Positions 7,527 to 17,378 are shown, numbered from the stretch's first letter. The stretch is DNA of 64,000 nt from an uncultured Caulobacterales bacterium (GCA_937928165.1 CALFVT010000004.1:124001-188000); one strand, 5' to 3'. Notes: generated by a model not told the origin, from the sequence alone. A program made the numbers and translations.

Positions 7527-10277
7527 ATGTCATATAATGTCAAAAGTTCATTACGGACTTTATTATTAATATCTGTAACAGGCGCATTTCTGACGGCTTG
7601 CGGCGGCGGAGGCGAGGTGGTAACGCCCGGCACAGTGGCGCCCATTATAATTAATCCGCCAAACGGCGGCGGTGCGGCGGCTCCGGCCGATATTGATCTT
7701 GTCCCAAATGATCAATGCCCAACCGGAACGGTCCTTGATACTTTATCCAATAATAACGGTACAATCGAAGCCTGCGTTATAACAGGCACAATTACAGAAA
7801 ACCTCACTTTAACCTCAGAAAATGGTTACGCCCTCAGCGGGCCTGTGTTTATTGGCGAAGACGGCGGACAAAGCGCGGTCTTAGAAATCGAAGCCGGAAC
7901 GCAAATTTTCGGCGGTTCTGGCGCGGATTTCCTCGTCGTTTCGCGCGGCTCACAAATTAATGCACGCGGCGCTGTTGATAATCCTATCATTATGACTGCC
8001 TTTGAAGACATTCAAGGCACGGCAGACGCTTCGTCTCGTGGTCTATGGGGCGGGCTTATCATTAACGGCGCGGCTCCGATCAATGACTGTATTGACGGAA
8101 CAGCGGCTGGTGGGTCTGCGCAATGTGAAAAATCAGGCGAGGGTTCTTCAGGGCTTTTTGGCGGAGATGATCCGAATGACAGCTCTGGTGTTTTACAGTT
8201 TATGCAAGTTCGTTTTGCAGGTAATCTCATTAACGACGAAGATGAGCTTAACGGCATAGCCTTCCAAGGGGTCGGTGCAGGCACTACTTGTGACCATATC
8301 CAAGTTCATAACAACGCCGATGACGGTGTCGAATTTTTTGGCGGCACGGTGCAATGTGACTTTGTCGCCCTGACGGGGATAGCCGATGATAGCCTTGATT
8401 GGACAGATGGCTGGACGGGCGGCTCGCAATTTGTCTTAGTCGTACAGGCGGACGATGCCGGAGATCGCGGCATAGAAGGCGATAACCGCTCGACAAATAA
8501 TGAGCTTACCCCACGTTCAAATCCGACGATTGCGAATTTCACTTTCCTCGGCAGCGCAGGCGGCGATACGGGCGTATTGTTGCGGGCCGGAACGGACGCC
8601 AATATTGTTAATGGTATCGTTACAGGCTTCCAAGATGCGGGACTAGATATTGATGACGGTTCTATTGCCCGCGCACAGGGCGGGACATTGACGTTCGAAT
8701 CATTATTCCTTGATAATAATGACAATATTGAAAGCGGTGATAGCGGCGAAACATTTGATGCGGATGCTTTCGTGACGGCATCTGCTAATATTGTTCAAGG
8801 CAACAATTCGCTTGTTGATGAATTCTTCCCCGGCGCCGCAGAGCAAGCGGTTCCTGCGGCCAATTTGGCCGGACAGCAAGGTTTTGAAAATGTTGATTAT
8901 ATAGGTGCCTTCAGCCCGCAAGAAACAGTCGATAACAACTGGACAACAGGATGGACGTTTGGGATTAACGAAGCGCCAACAGATTGCCCAATGGGGACCG
9001 TTAATTCCGGCGACATTGTTGGCGGTCAAGTAATTTGTACGGTTTCAGGAACCATTACATCAGACATCCGGTTAAATAATAATTTTGTTTATCAATTAAA
9101 CGGCCCAGTTTTTATTGGTGAAGACCAAGGCGGCGATCCTGCGGCCCCTATAGACGGGGCGCAATCTGCGGTCTTAACCATTGATGCGGGGACAACTGTT
9201 TTCGGTGCAACAGGGCAAGATTTTCTCGTCATCGCCAGAGGCTCACAGCTTCGCTCCAACGGAACAGTAACCGCGCCGGTTAATTTCACAAGCCGTGATG
9301 AAGTGTTTGGGACGGCGGATTTTGCAACCGACCGCGGCCTTTGGGGCGGGATTATCATTAATGGCCGCGCGCCGATTAATGACTGTATTGACGCAACGGT
9401 TCCGGGCGGTGATGCAAATTGCGAAAAGTCGGGTGAAGGTTCATCGGGCCTATTTGGCGGAAATGACCCAGCGGATAATTCAGGCAATCTGTTTTTCACC
9501 CGGGTATCTTTTGCAGGTAATCTGATTAACGACGAAGATGAGCTTAACGGCATTGCTTTCCAAGGCGTAGGTAACGGCACGCAAGTTGACTTTATACAGG
9601 TTCATAACAATGCCGATGATGGCGTAGAGTTCTTTGGCGGTACGGTTAATGTCAGCCATGTTCTTCTTACGGGTAACGGGGATGACAGTTTTGACTGGAC
9701 TGATGGTTGGACGGGCAATGCGCAATTTGTGATTATCGATCAATCTGATGACGCGGGTGATCGGGGTATTGAGGGCGATAACCGCTCAACAAATAATACG
9801 GTTCTCCCGCGCTCTAATCCCACAATCTCTAACTTCACATTTGTTGGCGGAGCAGGCGGTGATACAGGACTGTTAGTGCGGGCCGGATCTGCAGGGCGCT
9901 TCCTGAATGGTATTATCACAAATTTCCAAGATGCAGGCATTGATATTGATGATGCGGAATCGGCCAATCAGGTCGCCTCAGGGGATATAGAGTTTAGCTC
10001 CATGCTTGTGGTTGATAATGGTGAGAACCTAGAAACGGACAATGACGAAGGTGACGCTGCCACTGTAAATGCATTTACAAATGGGATGAATAACGTCAGC
10101 AGCGGAACAACCTCTGTCGGGGATATGCAATTCGTACCGGGAGCGGGGGATTCGACGCCTCAGGCGCTTGACCCATCAACGCGCGACCCCTTCTTTGAGC
10201 CCGCCGATTATGTCGGTGCCGTCGAAGACGCCAATGATGATTGGTTCCTCGGGTGGACCTTACTCGTCGATCAATAA
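7527..10277 (+). CDS. Surface lipoprotein with two duplicated beta-helix-like halves
   Basis: The ATG at 7527 is preferred over the longer frame from 7446 because it follows GGTGAGG and begins a lipoprotein signal (MSYNVKSSLRTLLLISVTGAFLTAC, lipobox LTAC). The mature protein of about 890 residues consists of two homologous halves of roughly 420 residues. They start at DQCPTGT (about base 7710) and TDCPMGT (about 8980). Each half has LEIEAGT- or LTIDAGT-type ladders, RGLWGG-IINGRAPINDC, KSGEGSSGLFGG, FAGNLINDEDELNGIAFQGVG, HNNADDGVEFFGGT and DWTDGWTG motifs, suggestive of a right-handed parallel beta-helix rich in Asp and Asn. The adjacent TonB-dependent receptor suggests a partnership in binding or import at the outer membrane. 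The substrate is unknown; metal or carbohydrate binding is speculative. Confidence 0.8.
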   Translation: MSYNVKSSLRTLLLISVTGAFLTACGGGGEVVTPGTVAPIIINPPNGGGAAAPADIDLVPNDQCPTGTVLDTLSNNNGTIEACVITGTITENLTLTSENGYALSGPVFIGEDGGQSAVLEIEAGTQIFGGSGADFLVVSRGSQINARGAVDNPIIMTAFEDIQGTADASSRGLWGGLIINGAAPINDCIDGTAAGGSAQCEKSGEGSSGLFGGDDPNDSSGVLQFMQVRFAGNLINDEDELNGIAFQGVGAGTTCDHIQVHNNADDGVEFFGGTVQCDFVALTGIADDSLDWTDGWTGGSQFVLVVQADDAGDRGIEGDNRSTNNELTPRSNPTIANFTFLGSAGGDTGVLLRAGTDANIVNGIVTGFQDAGLDIDDGSIARAQGGTLTFESLFLDNNDNIESGDSGETFDADAFVTASANIVQGNNSLVDEFFPGAAEQAVPAANLAGQQGFENVDYIGAFSPQETVDNNWTTGWTFGINEAPTDCPMGTVNSGDIVGGQVICTVSGTITSDIRLNNNFVYQLNGPVFIGEDQGGDPAAPIDGAQSAVLTIDAGTTVFGATGQDFLVIARGSQLRSNGTVTAPVNFTSRDEVFGTADFATDRGLWGGIIINGRAPINDCIDATVPGGDANCEKSGEGSSGLFGGNDPADNSGNLFFTRVSFAGNLINDEDELNGIAFQGVGNGTQVDFIQVHNNADDGVEFFGGTVNVSHVLLTGNGDDSFDWTDGWTGNAQFVIIDQSDDAGDRGIEGDNRSTNNTVLPRSNPTISNFTFVGGAGGDTGLLVRAGSAGRFLNGIITNFQDAGIDIDDAESANQVASGDIEFSSMLVVDNGENLETDNDEGDAATVNAFTNGMNNVSSGTTSVGDMQFVPGAGDSTPQALDPSTRDPFFEPADYVGAVEDANDDWFLGWTLLVDQ

Positions 10278-10285
10278 AACAACTA

Positions 10286-10377
10286 ATGGGGCTGAGGTTA
10301 GGGCGCCCCATTTTTAGGATCATTGGCGGGTTTGCCGCCAATGTAGGGCCGGTGATTACTAACCTCATCGCCGGCCC
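10286..10377 (+). ncRNA. Three-hairpin element with complementary outer loops (intergenic RNA structure)
   Basis: Three consecutive stems fill the gap between lipoprotein and receptor genes. Stem 1 is ATGGGGC (10286-10292) with GCCCCAT (10305-10311), followed by TTTT. Stem 2 is CATTGGCGG (10321-10329) with CCGCCAATG (10335-10343), loop GTTTG. Stem 3 is an 11-bp pairing of 10346-10356 with 10367-10377 containing one G-U. The loop of stem 1 contains GAGGTTAG (10294-10301) and the loop of stem 3 contains CTAACCTC (10359-10366), an exact 8-base complement, so a kissing-loop fold is possible. Stem 1 with its T run could act as an attenuating terminator. The function is inferred only. Confidence 0.55.
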
Positions 10378-10407
10378 GCTTTAAAACTTAAACCTTGGGG
10401 TTATACC

Positions 10408-12999
10408 ATGTCAGCATCACGCAATTCATATATTTCATATTTGCTTTTAACCGCGTCTTTCATCGTTTTTCCGGCTATGGCCCAAGACGAAACGAGCACA
10501 GAGCCGCAAGATGAAGTGGTTTCGACGGGGGTTTTTATTCCCAATGAAAAGCGCATCACCTCTGAGATTACGAGTGTTTTGGATGAAGATTTTTTCGAAA
10601 CATCCGGCGCAAGCGATATTGCGTCGGCCCTGACGCGGGTGACGGGCGTATCCCTCAGTCAAGGTAAATTTGTTGTCGTTCGCGGCCTAAATGAGCGTTA
10701 CTCATCGGCCACGCTAAATGGGTCTCCATTACCCTCACCAGAGCCGCTTCGCCGTGTTGCCCCGCTTGATTTATTCCCGACCTCCGTCCTCTCCGATGTT
10801 GTGGTCGCTAAGACAGCGTCTCCTGAAATTTCCGGCGAGTTTGGGGGCGGTGCAATATCGCTTAAAACCAAATCTCTACCCGATGAAAAATTCTTCGAAA
10901 TTTCCCTCTCTACGAGCCTTAACACGGTCTCTAATCTGACAAGCGGCCTGACATATGAAGGCTCAGGCACAGACTTCCTTGGCTTTGACAATGGATTGCG
11001 GGATTTACCGCCCCTTGATGAGAACGGCGTGCCGACAGAAAATTTTGAAAATGATCGCACGCTTTTAATCGAACAAGATAGCTCTTTGCCTCTTAACGGA
11101 AGCGCGCGGATTTCAGCAGGAAACCGCTATGACCTTGACAGCGGTGCGAGTATCGGCGTCTTGGCCACCATTGGCTATAGTAACCAATGGGAGAACCGTG
11201 AGGGGGAGGATAACACTGCCAATATTGGCGCAAATAATAGTCTTGTTATTCTTGATGACGGCTTTCGCCAAAGCACTGAAAATAAGATTGCTCTAAACGG
11301 CCTTTTAGGTGTTGGCGCAGAAATTAATGAAAACCACAACCTACAGCTTGTTGGCCTTGCCACACGGCAAACATCAGCCGAGGCGCGAATTATCTCTGGG
11401 GTTGACCGTGAAGACCGTATCTTCCGTCAGGATTTTACCGAGTTTTTCGAGCGTGAGGTTTACCTAGGGCAACTCCTTGGAGAACATTTTATTCCGTCAC
11501 TGAATGATGCAGAAATTAAATGGCGCGCGACCTATGCCGTTGCGGGCCGTGATGCACCGTTTGAACGCCGCGTGAATTTTGAAGACTTTGAAGACGGGCA
11601 GGGGTTCCGCTTTCAATTCAACCGTCCCGGTACTAATAATGAACTTCGTTTTTCCGAACTAGATGACACAACCATTGATCTAGGCATCGATACAGTTTTC
11701 CCAACAGATATAGGACCGATCCCCGTTGAATTTAAATTTGGCGGTTCTTATCTTGATAAAACCCGAGATAGCCAACAGGCGGATTTCCGCTATTTTGGCT
11801 CTATCCCACAAGAGCTGCAAAATAGCCGTATTGATGTGATCTTCTCTGATGAAGTTTTAAATGCAGGTCTTCTCGAAATTCGCCGCGGCGGCACCACCGG
11901 TTTCCCAGATATATCTGAGGCGGCGCTCAGCGTGTTTTCTGTCTATACAGGACTTGAGGCTGAGCTGAATGAAAACCTGCGTATTGCTTTGGGGCTACGT
12001 TATGAAGACAGTACCCAAGAGACAGCCATTGCACAGGCTCTTGTTGAAGGCAGCGCCTTTGAATTTGATGACCTTGCCGAAGACTTCTTCTTGCCATCAG
12101 CGACGTTAACATGGACATTTGCGGATGGGTTTCAGCTCCGCCTTGCCGCTTCGCGCACAATTAACCGCCCGCAGTTTCGTGAATTAACGCCAACGATTTT
12201 TGTCAATACGGACACAGATGACCGCTTTGTAGGCAACCCGTTCTTACAAAACTCACGTAGTACCAATTTAGATGCCCGTCTTGAATATTACTTTGGCAGT
12301 AGCGAATTTATTACTATTGGCGCGTTTTATAAGGATTTCACAGATCCAATCGAGGAATTTATCTTTAACGGACTTGGGGATTCAAATGCGACCAGCTTTA
12401 TCAATGCGCCCTCTGCGCAATTATTTGGTATTGAAGTTGAATTTGAAAAATCATGGAGCCTAAATGAATTAGGTCTTAGCGGCGGTATTTGGGAGAGCAA
12501 AGATTTAATTTTGCGCAGTAACTATACTTTTACGGATTCTAGCGTGAGTGCAAATGGCGATGTTGCAATTACCCCGCCGACCGTTAACCCATCACAGGCG
12601 ATTACTCCGCTGACTTTATCGGCGGCCGGAATCTACACGGATGGCCGCGCTCTACAAGGGCAATCAGATCACTTGGTGAATTTTCAAATCGGCCTCAATG
12701 ATTATGAAAATAATTGGGAAGCGACGTTTTTACTAAATTACTCATCAGAACGTATTCGCGCTGTTGAGGATTTATCTAACGGCTTGCCATCGATCTTAGA
12801 GCGTTTGCCCATATCTTTAGACTTTGTCGGAAATTATGATTTAGACTTTAAAGGCGGCACATATGAACTTGGTTTTAAAGTCCAAAACATCCTAGGGGAG
12901 GGCTATGAGGCCTCTCAATCTATTGGTGATACAGAAATCATCATCGATAGCTTTGACATCGGCACAACGTTCTCAATTAGTGCAAAACGTAGATTTTAA
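10408..12999 (+). CDS. TonB-dependent outer-membrane receptor
   Basis: An 863-residue protein with a signal peptide (MSASRNSYISYLLLTASFIVFPAMAQ), then a plug domain of about 150 residues including SDIASALTRVTGVSL, VVVRGLNERYSSATLNG and PEISGEFGGGAISLKTK. A long beta-barrel follows, ending in the aromatic strand TFSISAKRRF. TonB-energised receptors import siderophores, vitamins or oligosaccharides. The plug has the QGKFVVVRGLNERY type common in proteobacterial receptors of unknown substrate, and no carboxypeptidase-like N-terminal extension is seen. It follows the beta-helix lipoprotein across a 130-base structured gap, so the two are probably linked in expression and function. The Shine-Dalgarno sequence is weak (GGGG near 10397). 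Confidence 0.9.
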   Translation: MSASRNSYISYLLLTASFIVFPAMAQDETSTEPQDEVVSTGVFIPNEKRITSEITSVLDEDFFETSGASDIASALTRVTGVSLSQGKFVVVRGLNERYSSATLNGSPLPSPEPLRRVAPLDLFPTSVLSDVVVAKTASPEISGEFGGGAISLKTKSLPDEKFFEISLSTSLNTVSNLTSGLTYEGSGTDFLGFDNGLRDLPPLDENGVPTENFENDRTLLIEQDSSLPLNGSARISAGNRYDLDSGASIGVLATIGYSNQWENREGEDNTANIGANNSLVILDDGFRQSTENKIALNGLLGVGAEINENHNLQLVGLATRQTSAEARIISGVDREDRIFRQDFTEFFEREVYLGQLLGEHFIPSLNDAEIKWRATYAVAGRDAPFERRVNFEDFEDGQGFRFQFNRPGTNNELRFSELDDTTIDLGIDTVFPTDIGPIPVEFKFGGSYLDKTRDSQQADFRYFGSIPQELQNSRIDVIFSDEVLNAGLLEIRRGGTTGFPDISEAALSVFSVYTGLEAELNENLRIALGLRYEDSTQETAIAQALVEGSAFEFDDLAEDFFLPSATLTWTFADGFQLRLAASRTINRPQFRELTPTIFVNTDTDDRFVGNPFLQNSRSTNLDARLEYYFGSSEFITIGAFYKDFTDPIEEFIFNGLGDSNATSFINAPSAQLFGIEVEFEKSWSLNELGLSGGIWESKDLILRSNYTFTDSSVSANGDVAITPPTVNPSQAITPLTLSAAGIYTDGRALQGQSDHLVNFQIGLNDYENNWEATFLLNYSSERIRAVEDLSNGLPSILERLPISLDFVGNYDLDFKGGTYELGFKVQNILGEGYEASQSIGDTEIIIDSFDIGTTFSISAKRRF

Positions 13000-13027
13000 C
13001 GCAATAACAACGCAATAAGCCCATGAG

Positions 13028-13070
13028 CTTAATCAAGTGTGCAAAACAAAAGTTTTCGCGCTTGGTTAAG
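13028..13070 (+). terminator. Long imperfect hairpin downstream of the TonB receptor
   Basis: Bases 13028-13041 pair with 13057-13070 over 14 positions with three G-U pairs. The stem is extended inwards by AAAAC (13043-13047) with GTTTT (13052-13056) around an AAAA loop. No T tract follows, so it may be a 3' stabilising hairpin or a rho-dependent end rather than a simple terminator. Confidence 0.5.
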
Positions 13071-13276
13071 TCAGTGGCGTTCATAGTTTAAAAATGTCTG
13101 TGTAGTAAAACAACCTATAAAAATCAATGACATAGAACATAATACAATATATGATAATAATGCGAAAGTAATAATCGCATAATGTATATTATGAGAAATA
13201 ATAACGTATCAATATATATACTCGCATATTTTTTATTGTTATAATTCAATGTCTTGATTCATTATCTTAAACTATA
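13071..13276. other. AT-rich gene-free spacer between convergent surface-protein genes
   Basis: About 200 strongly AT-rich bases separate the TonB receptor and the convergent autotransporter gene. There is no open frame with a plausible ribosome site. A short inverted repeat, ATGCGA (13160-13165) / TCGCAT (13175-13180), is the only structure noticed. Confidence 0.6.
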
Positions 13277-13302
13277 AACCGAGGCTTGTATTAGTCTCGG
13301 TT
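13277..13302 (-). terminator. Terminator of the autotransporter gene
   Basis: AACCGAGGCT (13277-13286) pairs with AGTCTCGGTT (13293-13302), ten pairs including one G-U, with loop TGTATT. Read on the minus strand it lies about 30 bases after the autotransporter stop and is followed by a T-rich stretch. Confidence 0.65.
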
Positions 13303-13333
13303 CTAATCATTTTAAATTTATTTGTTCGCTTGT

Positions 13334-16300
13334 TTAGAAGCCGATACGAAGGCGTAGATATCCAGCAGAAGCTGTGTAGCCGGAGGCAAAGTCCCCTTCA
13401 TAACCAATTCCGAAGGACGCGCCGCTTGCACTAACAATATCGAGGTCTGCACCGATTTCAAAGCGCGATTCTAGGGCATCACCTGAGGTTAAAACAAATG
13501 GTACTGCGCCAGGTAATGTAATGCTTTGATCGCGTGAATCACCTGTGAAGTCATAAATATAATCTGCACGTAAACTTGGACGAATAGCCCACCCATTAGT
13601 TTCAACACGCGGCGCGAATCTTGCGCCGATAACGCCCTCAAAGAAATCCGTTGTATCGGCATTAACAATCAGTCCAAGACCGCCTGTTTCAGTAAAAGAT
13701 TCCTCTGAAATAGAGCCGTAACGGAACCCCGCATGCGGCGTAAAGTCAAAACTTCCGGAGCCAGCTTTATAGCCAATAAGGCCGCGAGCCGTAAAGCCTG
13801 AGACATCAAATTCACCGTTTACATCACCTAAAGCAGATGTTCGCTCTGTTTCTGCATCGCCAAAAATATAACCAATTTGGCCGGTGAAAAATGTTTTCCC
13901 GATGTCATATTGACTATAAGCTGCGATTTGGAACGTATCCAGCTCTGTTTCACGCTCTGTTGCCACGTCATTCTCAATCTCGATATTGGAGAAACTACCA
14001 GCGACGCCAAGGCGAAGCTCATTGCTCACCTGTGTGTCAAAACCAAGGGAGAAACTTGTTGCATCGGCGTCATAACCGGTCACACTTACGTTCTCATCAT
14101 CACGATCGGCTGTGCGGAATTGAGCTTGCGCCCAAGCACCGATTTGTGTGCCGGCCTGTAAACGGTCGGCAATGAAGTTATTTGCAAGGCTATTGGTTTC
14201 CCAAACTTCGCGCGAAACCCCTTCATTGAGTGTTGGCAGGAGATCACCAGCAACGGTATCAAAGCTGGTTCCAGTCGGTAGATTATTAAGCGCATTTGCA
14301 TTGGCTTGACTTAATTGACCAGCTGTAAATGCGGCTGTGATAGCGGAGCCAAAGACCGAGAAATTCGGATCATTTGTTTGTGCGCCAAGATCTACTGCAT
14401 CAGCAATGACAGATACAGCCCCGGCAAGATTGACACGGTAATCCACAAGGAAATCATTATCCGTAACATTTACCTGAACACCATTATCGGTGAAGGTTCC
14501 AGTCTCTGTTATAACAAAAACTTCTTGGCCGAGTGTAAGGTTGTTAATATCACCAGAGTCGATATTGACAACACTACTTGACCCAAGAACTGTGCTGCCA
14601 TCAACGGCAAGTAGGTCTTGTCCAAGACTCAAATTTAGTGTTCCGTTTAATGTAAAGTCACCTTGTAGATTGCGCGTGCCATTTACTGACGCAATGGTGC
14701 CGCTTGCAATCGTTGTTGTAACATTATTTAGGATATCCGCCCCTAGCGCAAAACTTGGGCCGCTGATGTTAAGTATATCCGTAAAGTTAGAGCCGATGAA
14801 ATCACTTTGGAAACCGCCGCCAATTTGGTTGAAATTCACCGCGCCTTGAGCCGTGGAAGCATCAAGCACAGAGGTACCTGTAAGTATTCCGCTGTTTTGG
14901 ATCGTACCTGTGAAATCAACATTATCAATTAAGATGGCTGCGCCCGTTTCAGAGGCAATCGTCCCTGAATTAGTGATAGCTGCATCGACATTTACATTTG
15001 CAGCACCGGCAAAAATACGAAGCCCAGCAGGAACTTGATCTGTTCCGCGGCCTTGGATTGTGCCAGCATTGTTAATTGTGAAGGAAACGGTTTCGCCGTC
15101 TACATTGCCTGATTGTAAAGATACACCTGATCCGCTATTTCCGGCTCCGGCGTCAATTACGCCTGCTGCGGCGTTGTTGAGCGTATATGAATTTGCCGTC
15201 GCGTCTGCATAAACTGTTCCATTCCGTTGGTTTCCAAGGCCTAAAATAGAACCTGTATTATTTATAGTTAGGCCAAGCCCATCAATGTTAAGGGCGCGGC
15301 TCCCGGATGAAATAATTCCGGAATTGTTCACAACGGCATTGGTGAAATCACCGCCGCCTGCATCCGTTGCATTGCCAAAATATAGACCGTTTTGGGTGCC
15401 TGTAATCGTGCCAAAATTGTCGATTGTACCCGATAGACTGATGCCATTTACGATCCGAAGGCCGGCAGTCGTGCCGATGGCGCTTTCGGAGGCGATTGTG
15501 CCAGAGTTTGTGATCGCGGCTGTGGCTAATCCTGAATTTCCAACATTGCCAATGCGGAAACCATCACCTGCGGCGCCCGTTGCAGCGCTGCCCTGCCCGC
15601 GTCCTTGGAGTGTGCCGGAATTATCGAATGTGAAGCTGGTTCCATTTGGGCCAACTTCAGCCGCAAAAGCAGAGCCTTCGTTACCTGCGCCCGCATCGAT
15701 TGTGCCGGAGTTATTGACAGTATAATCTGTGGCCGTTCCGTCAGAATAAAGCGTACCGTTCCGTTGATTGCCTGTGCCGAGGATGCTGCCAGCATTGTTT
15801 AATGTAAGGCCAATACCGTCGATATTAAAGGCACGGCTATCAGAGCTGATAACGCCTGTGGCCGTATTGGTGAACACGCCGTTCGAATGATCAGCCCCTT
15901 GGCCCATCACTGGATTACCAAAGTAAACACCATTACGAACGCCGGAAATCGTGCCGGAATTATCAATCGTTCCCGCAAAGCTTATGCCGTTGACAAAGCG
16001 AAGACCCGCTGTTGTGCCTTGATTGCTTTCGGAATTAATCGTACCAGAGTTTGTGATGTCGACGGTCGCTGTGCCGATGTTACCGGGATTGCCAACACGG
16101 AAACCATCTGCATTATCTACATCACCACGTCCTTGTATGACGCCTAAATTGACTAATTCAAATGTGTTTCCATCGAGGTCAATTTCAGCTGCAAAGCCTG
16201 ACCCTTCGATTACAGCGTCGATAGTGCCAAAGTTGTTGATGGTATAATCTGTAGCTGTTGCGTCCGCATATAATGTGCCGTTACGCTGTACGCCTGTGCC

Positions 16301-17230
16301 GAGAATATCCCCACCATTTGTTAATGTCAGCCCTGTGCCGTCGATATTAAAAGCGCGACTATTAGAGGAAATTGTTCCGGCATTAACAACTGTGCCACCT
16401 GTATGATCAGCATCACCGAAATATACGCCGTTCTGAGCACTAGAAATAACGCCGCCGCTCTCATTCGTTAATGTCCCTTGGAAACCAATTCGGTTCGCAA
16501 ATCGTAAACCCGCAACCGTGCCTTGAGTGCTTTCAGATGTGATTGTGCCTGAGTTTGTTATATCACCATTAAACACATAGGCAGGAAGAAAACCAGGGCC
16601 AAAAAAGCGAATGCCATCACCCGCAGTTCCGCCAGTGGCTAAGCCTTGCCCGCGTCCATTAATAATCCCTGTATTTGTTATAGATCCGCCAACCGGATTA
16701 CCCATATTGCCGATTTCAAGCGCTATACCTGCGCCGTCATTGCCAAGACCTGCATCAATTAATGCCCCATCATTATTGTTAATTACGAAACCTTGAGCCG
16801 TTAAATTTGCGTAAACTGTGCCATTTCGTTGATCGCCAGTTCCGCGAATAATACCATTATTTTCAAGTGTAAAATTATCGCCCTGAATATTTACAGCGCG
16901 TGAGTCGCCTTCAATAATCCCGCTTGCTGTGTTTGTTAGCATTGTGTCTGTTGTATCGGCATTAACTTGAACAGTTTGCGAGCCGCCCGTTGTGGTCAGC
17001 GTTCCGTTATTCGTCACTTCAACATTATTATTTGCGATTGTAATAACGGGTGCAGCAATGGCTATGTTTGTGCCGTCAAGCGTAATCATTTCACCGTCAG
17101 TCATTGATGTTATAGACTGAGCAATGACCTGCGGGGCGGCAAGCATAAGGGCTACAGCCGCAGTTGATGACGTTAATGTTATTTTTGCAAAACTAGATGG
17201 TTTTGCATGTTGTCTCTTTTTAATAGTCAT
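13334..17230 (-). CDS. Autotransporter with repetitive passenger (type V secretion)
   Basis: ATG at 17228-17230 is chosen because AGGAGAG lies just upstream and a long autotransporter-type signal peptide follows (MTIKKRQHAK to about VIAQS). The product is about 1298 residues. The passenger is Gly/Asn/Thr-rich with NSGTI and GTGNQRNGT motifs. It contains four tandem units of about 175 residues, each beginning SRA(V/F/L)NI, starting near bases 16903, 16362, 15844 and 15304. A linker with NNLPTGTSFDTVAGDLLP leads to a C-terminal autotransporter barrel of about 270 residues that ends in RLRIGF, with the terminal Phe needed for Bam insertion. The likely role is surface display for adhesion or matrix. 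No protease or lipase active site was seen. Confidence 0.9.
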   Translation of the reverse strand: MTIKKRQHAKPSSFAKITLTSSTAAVALMLAAPQVIAQSITSMTDGEMITLDGTNIAIAAPVITIANNNVEVTNNGTLTTTGGSQTVQVNADTTDTMLTNTASGIIEGDSRAVNIQGDNFTLENNGIIRGTGDQRNGTVYANLTAQGFVINNNDGALIDAGLGNDGAGIALEIGNMGNPVGGSITNTGIINGRGQGLATGGTAGDGIRFFGPGFLPAYVFNGDITNSGTITSESTQGTVAGLRFANRIGFQGTLTNESGGVISSAQNGVYFGDADHTGGTVVNAGTISSNSRAFNIDGTGLTLTNGGDILGTGVQRNGTLYADATATDYTINNFGTIDAVIEGSGFAAEIDLDGNTFELVNLGVIQGRGDVDNADGFRVGNPGNIGTATVDITNSGTINSESNQGTTAGLRFVNGISFAGTIDNSGTISGVRNGVYFGNPVMGQGADHSNGVFTNTATGVISSDSRAFNIDGIGLTLNNAGSILGTGNQRNGTLYSDGTATDYTVNNSGTIDAGAGNEGSAFAAEVGPNGTSFTFDNSGTLQGRGQGSAATGAAGDGFRIGNVGNSGLATAAITNSGTIASESAIGTTAGLRIVNGISLSGTIDNFGTITGTQNGLYFGNATDAGGGDFTNAVVNNSGIISSGSRALNIDGLGLTINNTGSILGLGNQRNGTVYADATANSYTLNNAAAGVIDAGAGNSGSGVSLQSGNVDGETVSFTINNAGTIQGRGTDQVPAGLRIFAGAANVNVDAAITNSGTIASETGAAILIDNVDFTGTIQNSGILTGTSVLDASTAQGAVNFNQIGGGFQSDFIGSNFTDILNISGPSFALGADILNNVTTTIASGTIASVNGTRNLQGDFTLNGTLNLSLGQDLLAVDGSTVLGSSSVVNIDSGDINNLTLGQEVFVITETGTFTDNGVQVNVTDNDFLVDYRVNLAGAVSVIADAVDLGAQTNDPNFSVFGSAITAAFTAGQLSQANANALNNLPTGTSFDTVAGDLLPTLNEGVSREVWETNSLANNFIADRLQAGTQIGAWAQAQFRTADRDDENVSVTGYDADATSFSLGFDTQVSNELRLGVAGSFSNIEIENDVATERETELDTFQIAAYSQYDIGKTFFTGQIGYIFGDAETERTSALGDVNGEFDVSGFTARGLIGYKAGSGSFDFTPHAGFRYGSISEESFTETGGLGLIVNADTTDFFEGVIGARFAPRVETNGWAIRPSLRADYIYDFTGDSRDQSITLPGAVPFVLTSGDALESRFEIGADLDIVSASGASFGIGYEGDFASGYTASAGYLRLRIGF

Positions 17231-17378
17231 TATTCTCTCTCCTAGAGTTGAGCAATATTCCGTAAAACACAGTTGTCGGCGACGCCTCAAAGCCTGTGTT
17301 ACTGCTCAGTCGTATTGAGATTCAAAAGAGTTCAAATTTTTTATGAGTTTATATGATTTAGGGTAATATAGCGCAGAT

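Noticed and set aside
9092-9580. 162-codon minus-strand open frame inside the beta-helix lipoprotein gene
   Set aside because: A similar frame occurs at the duplicated position in the first half (8012-8284 region), showing that it is a by-product of the repeated sense sequence.
15285-15725. 146-codon plus-strand open frame inside the autotransporter gene
   Set aside because: It is antisense to the repetitive passenger and follows its repeat period. It has no ribosome site or domain, and the Pro/Ala-rich translation is a shadow of Gly/Asn codons.
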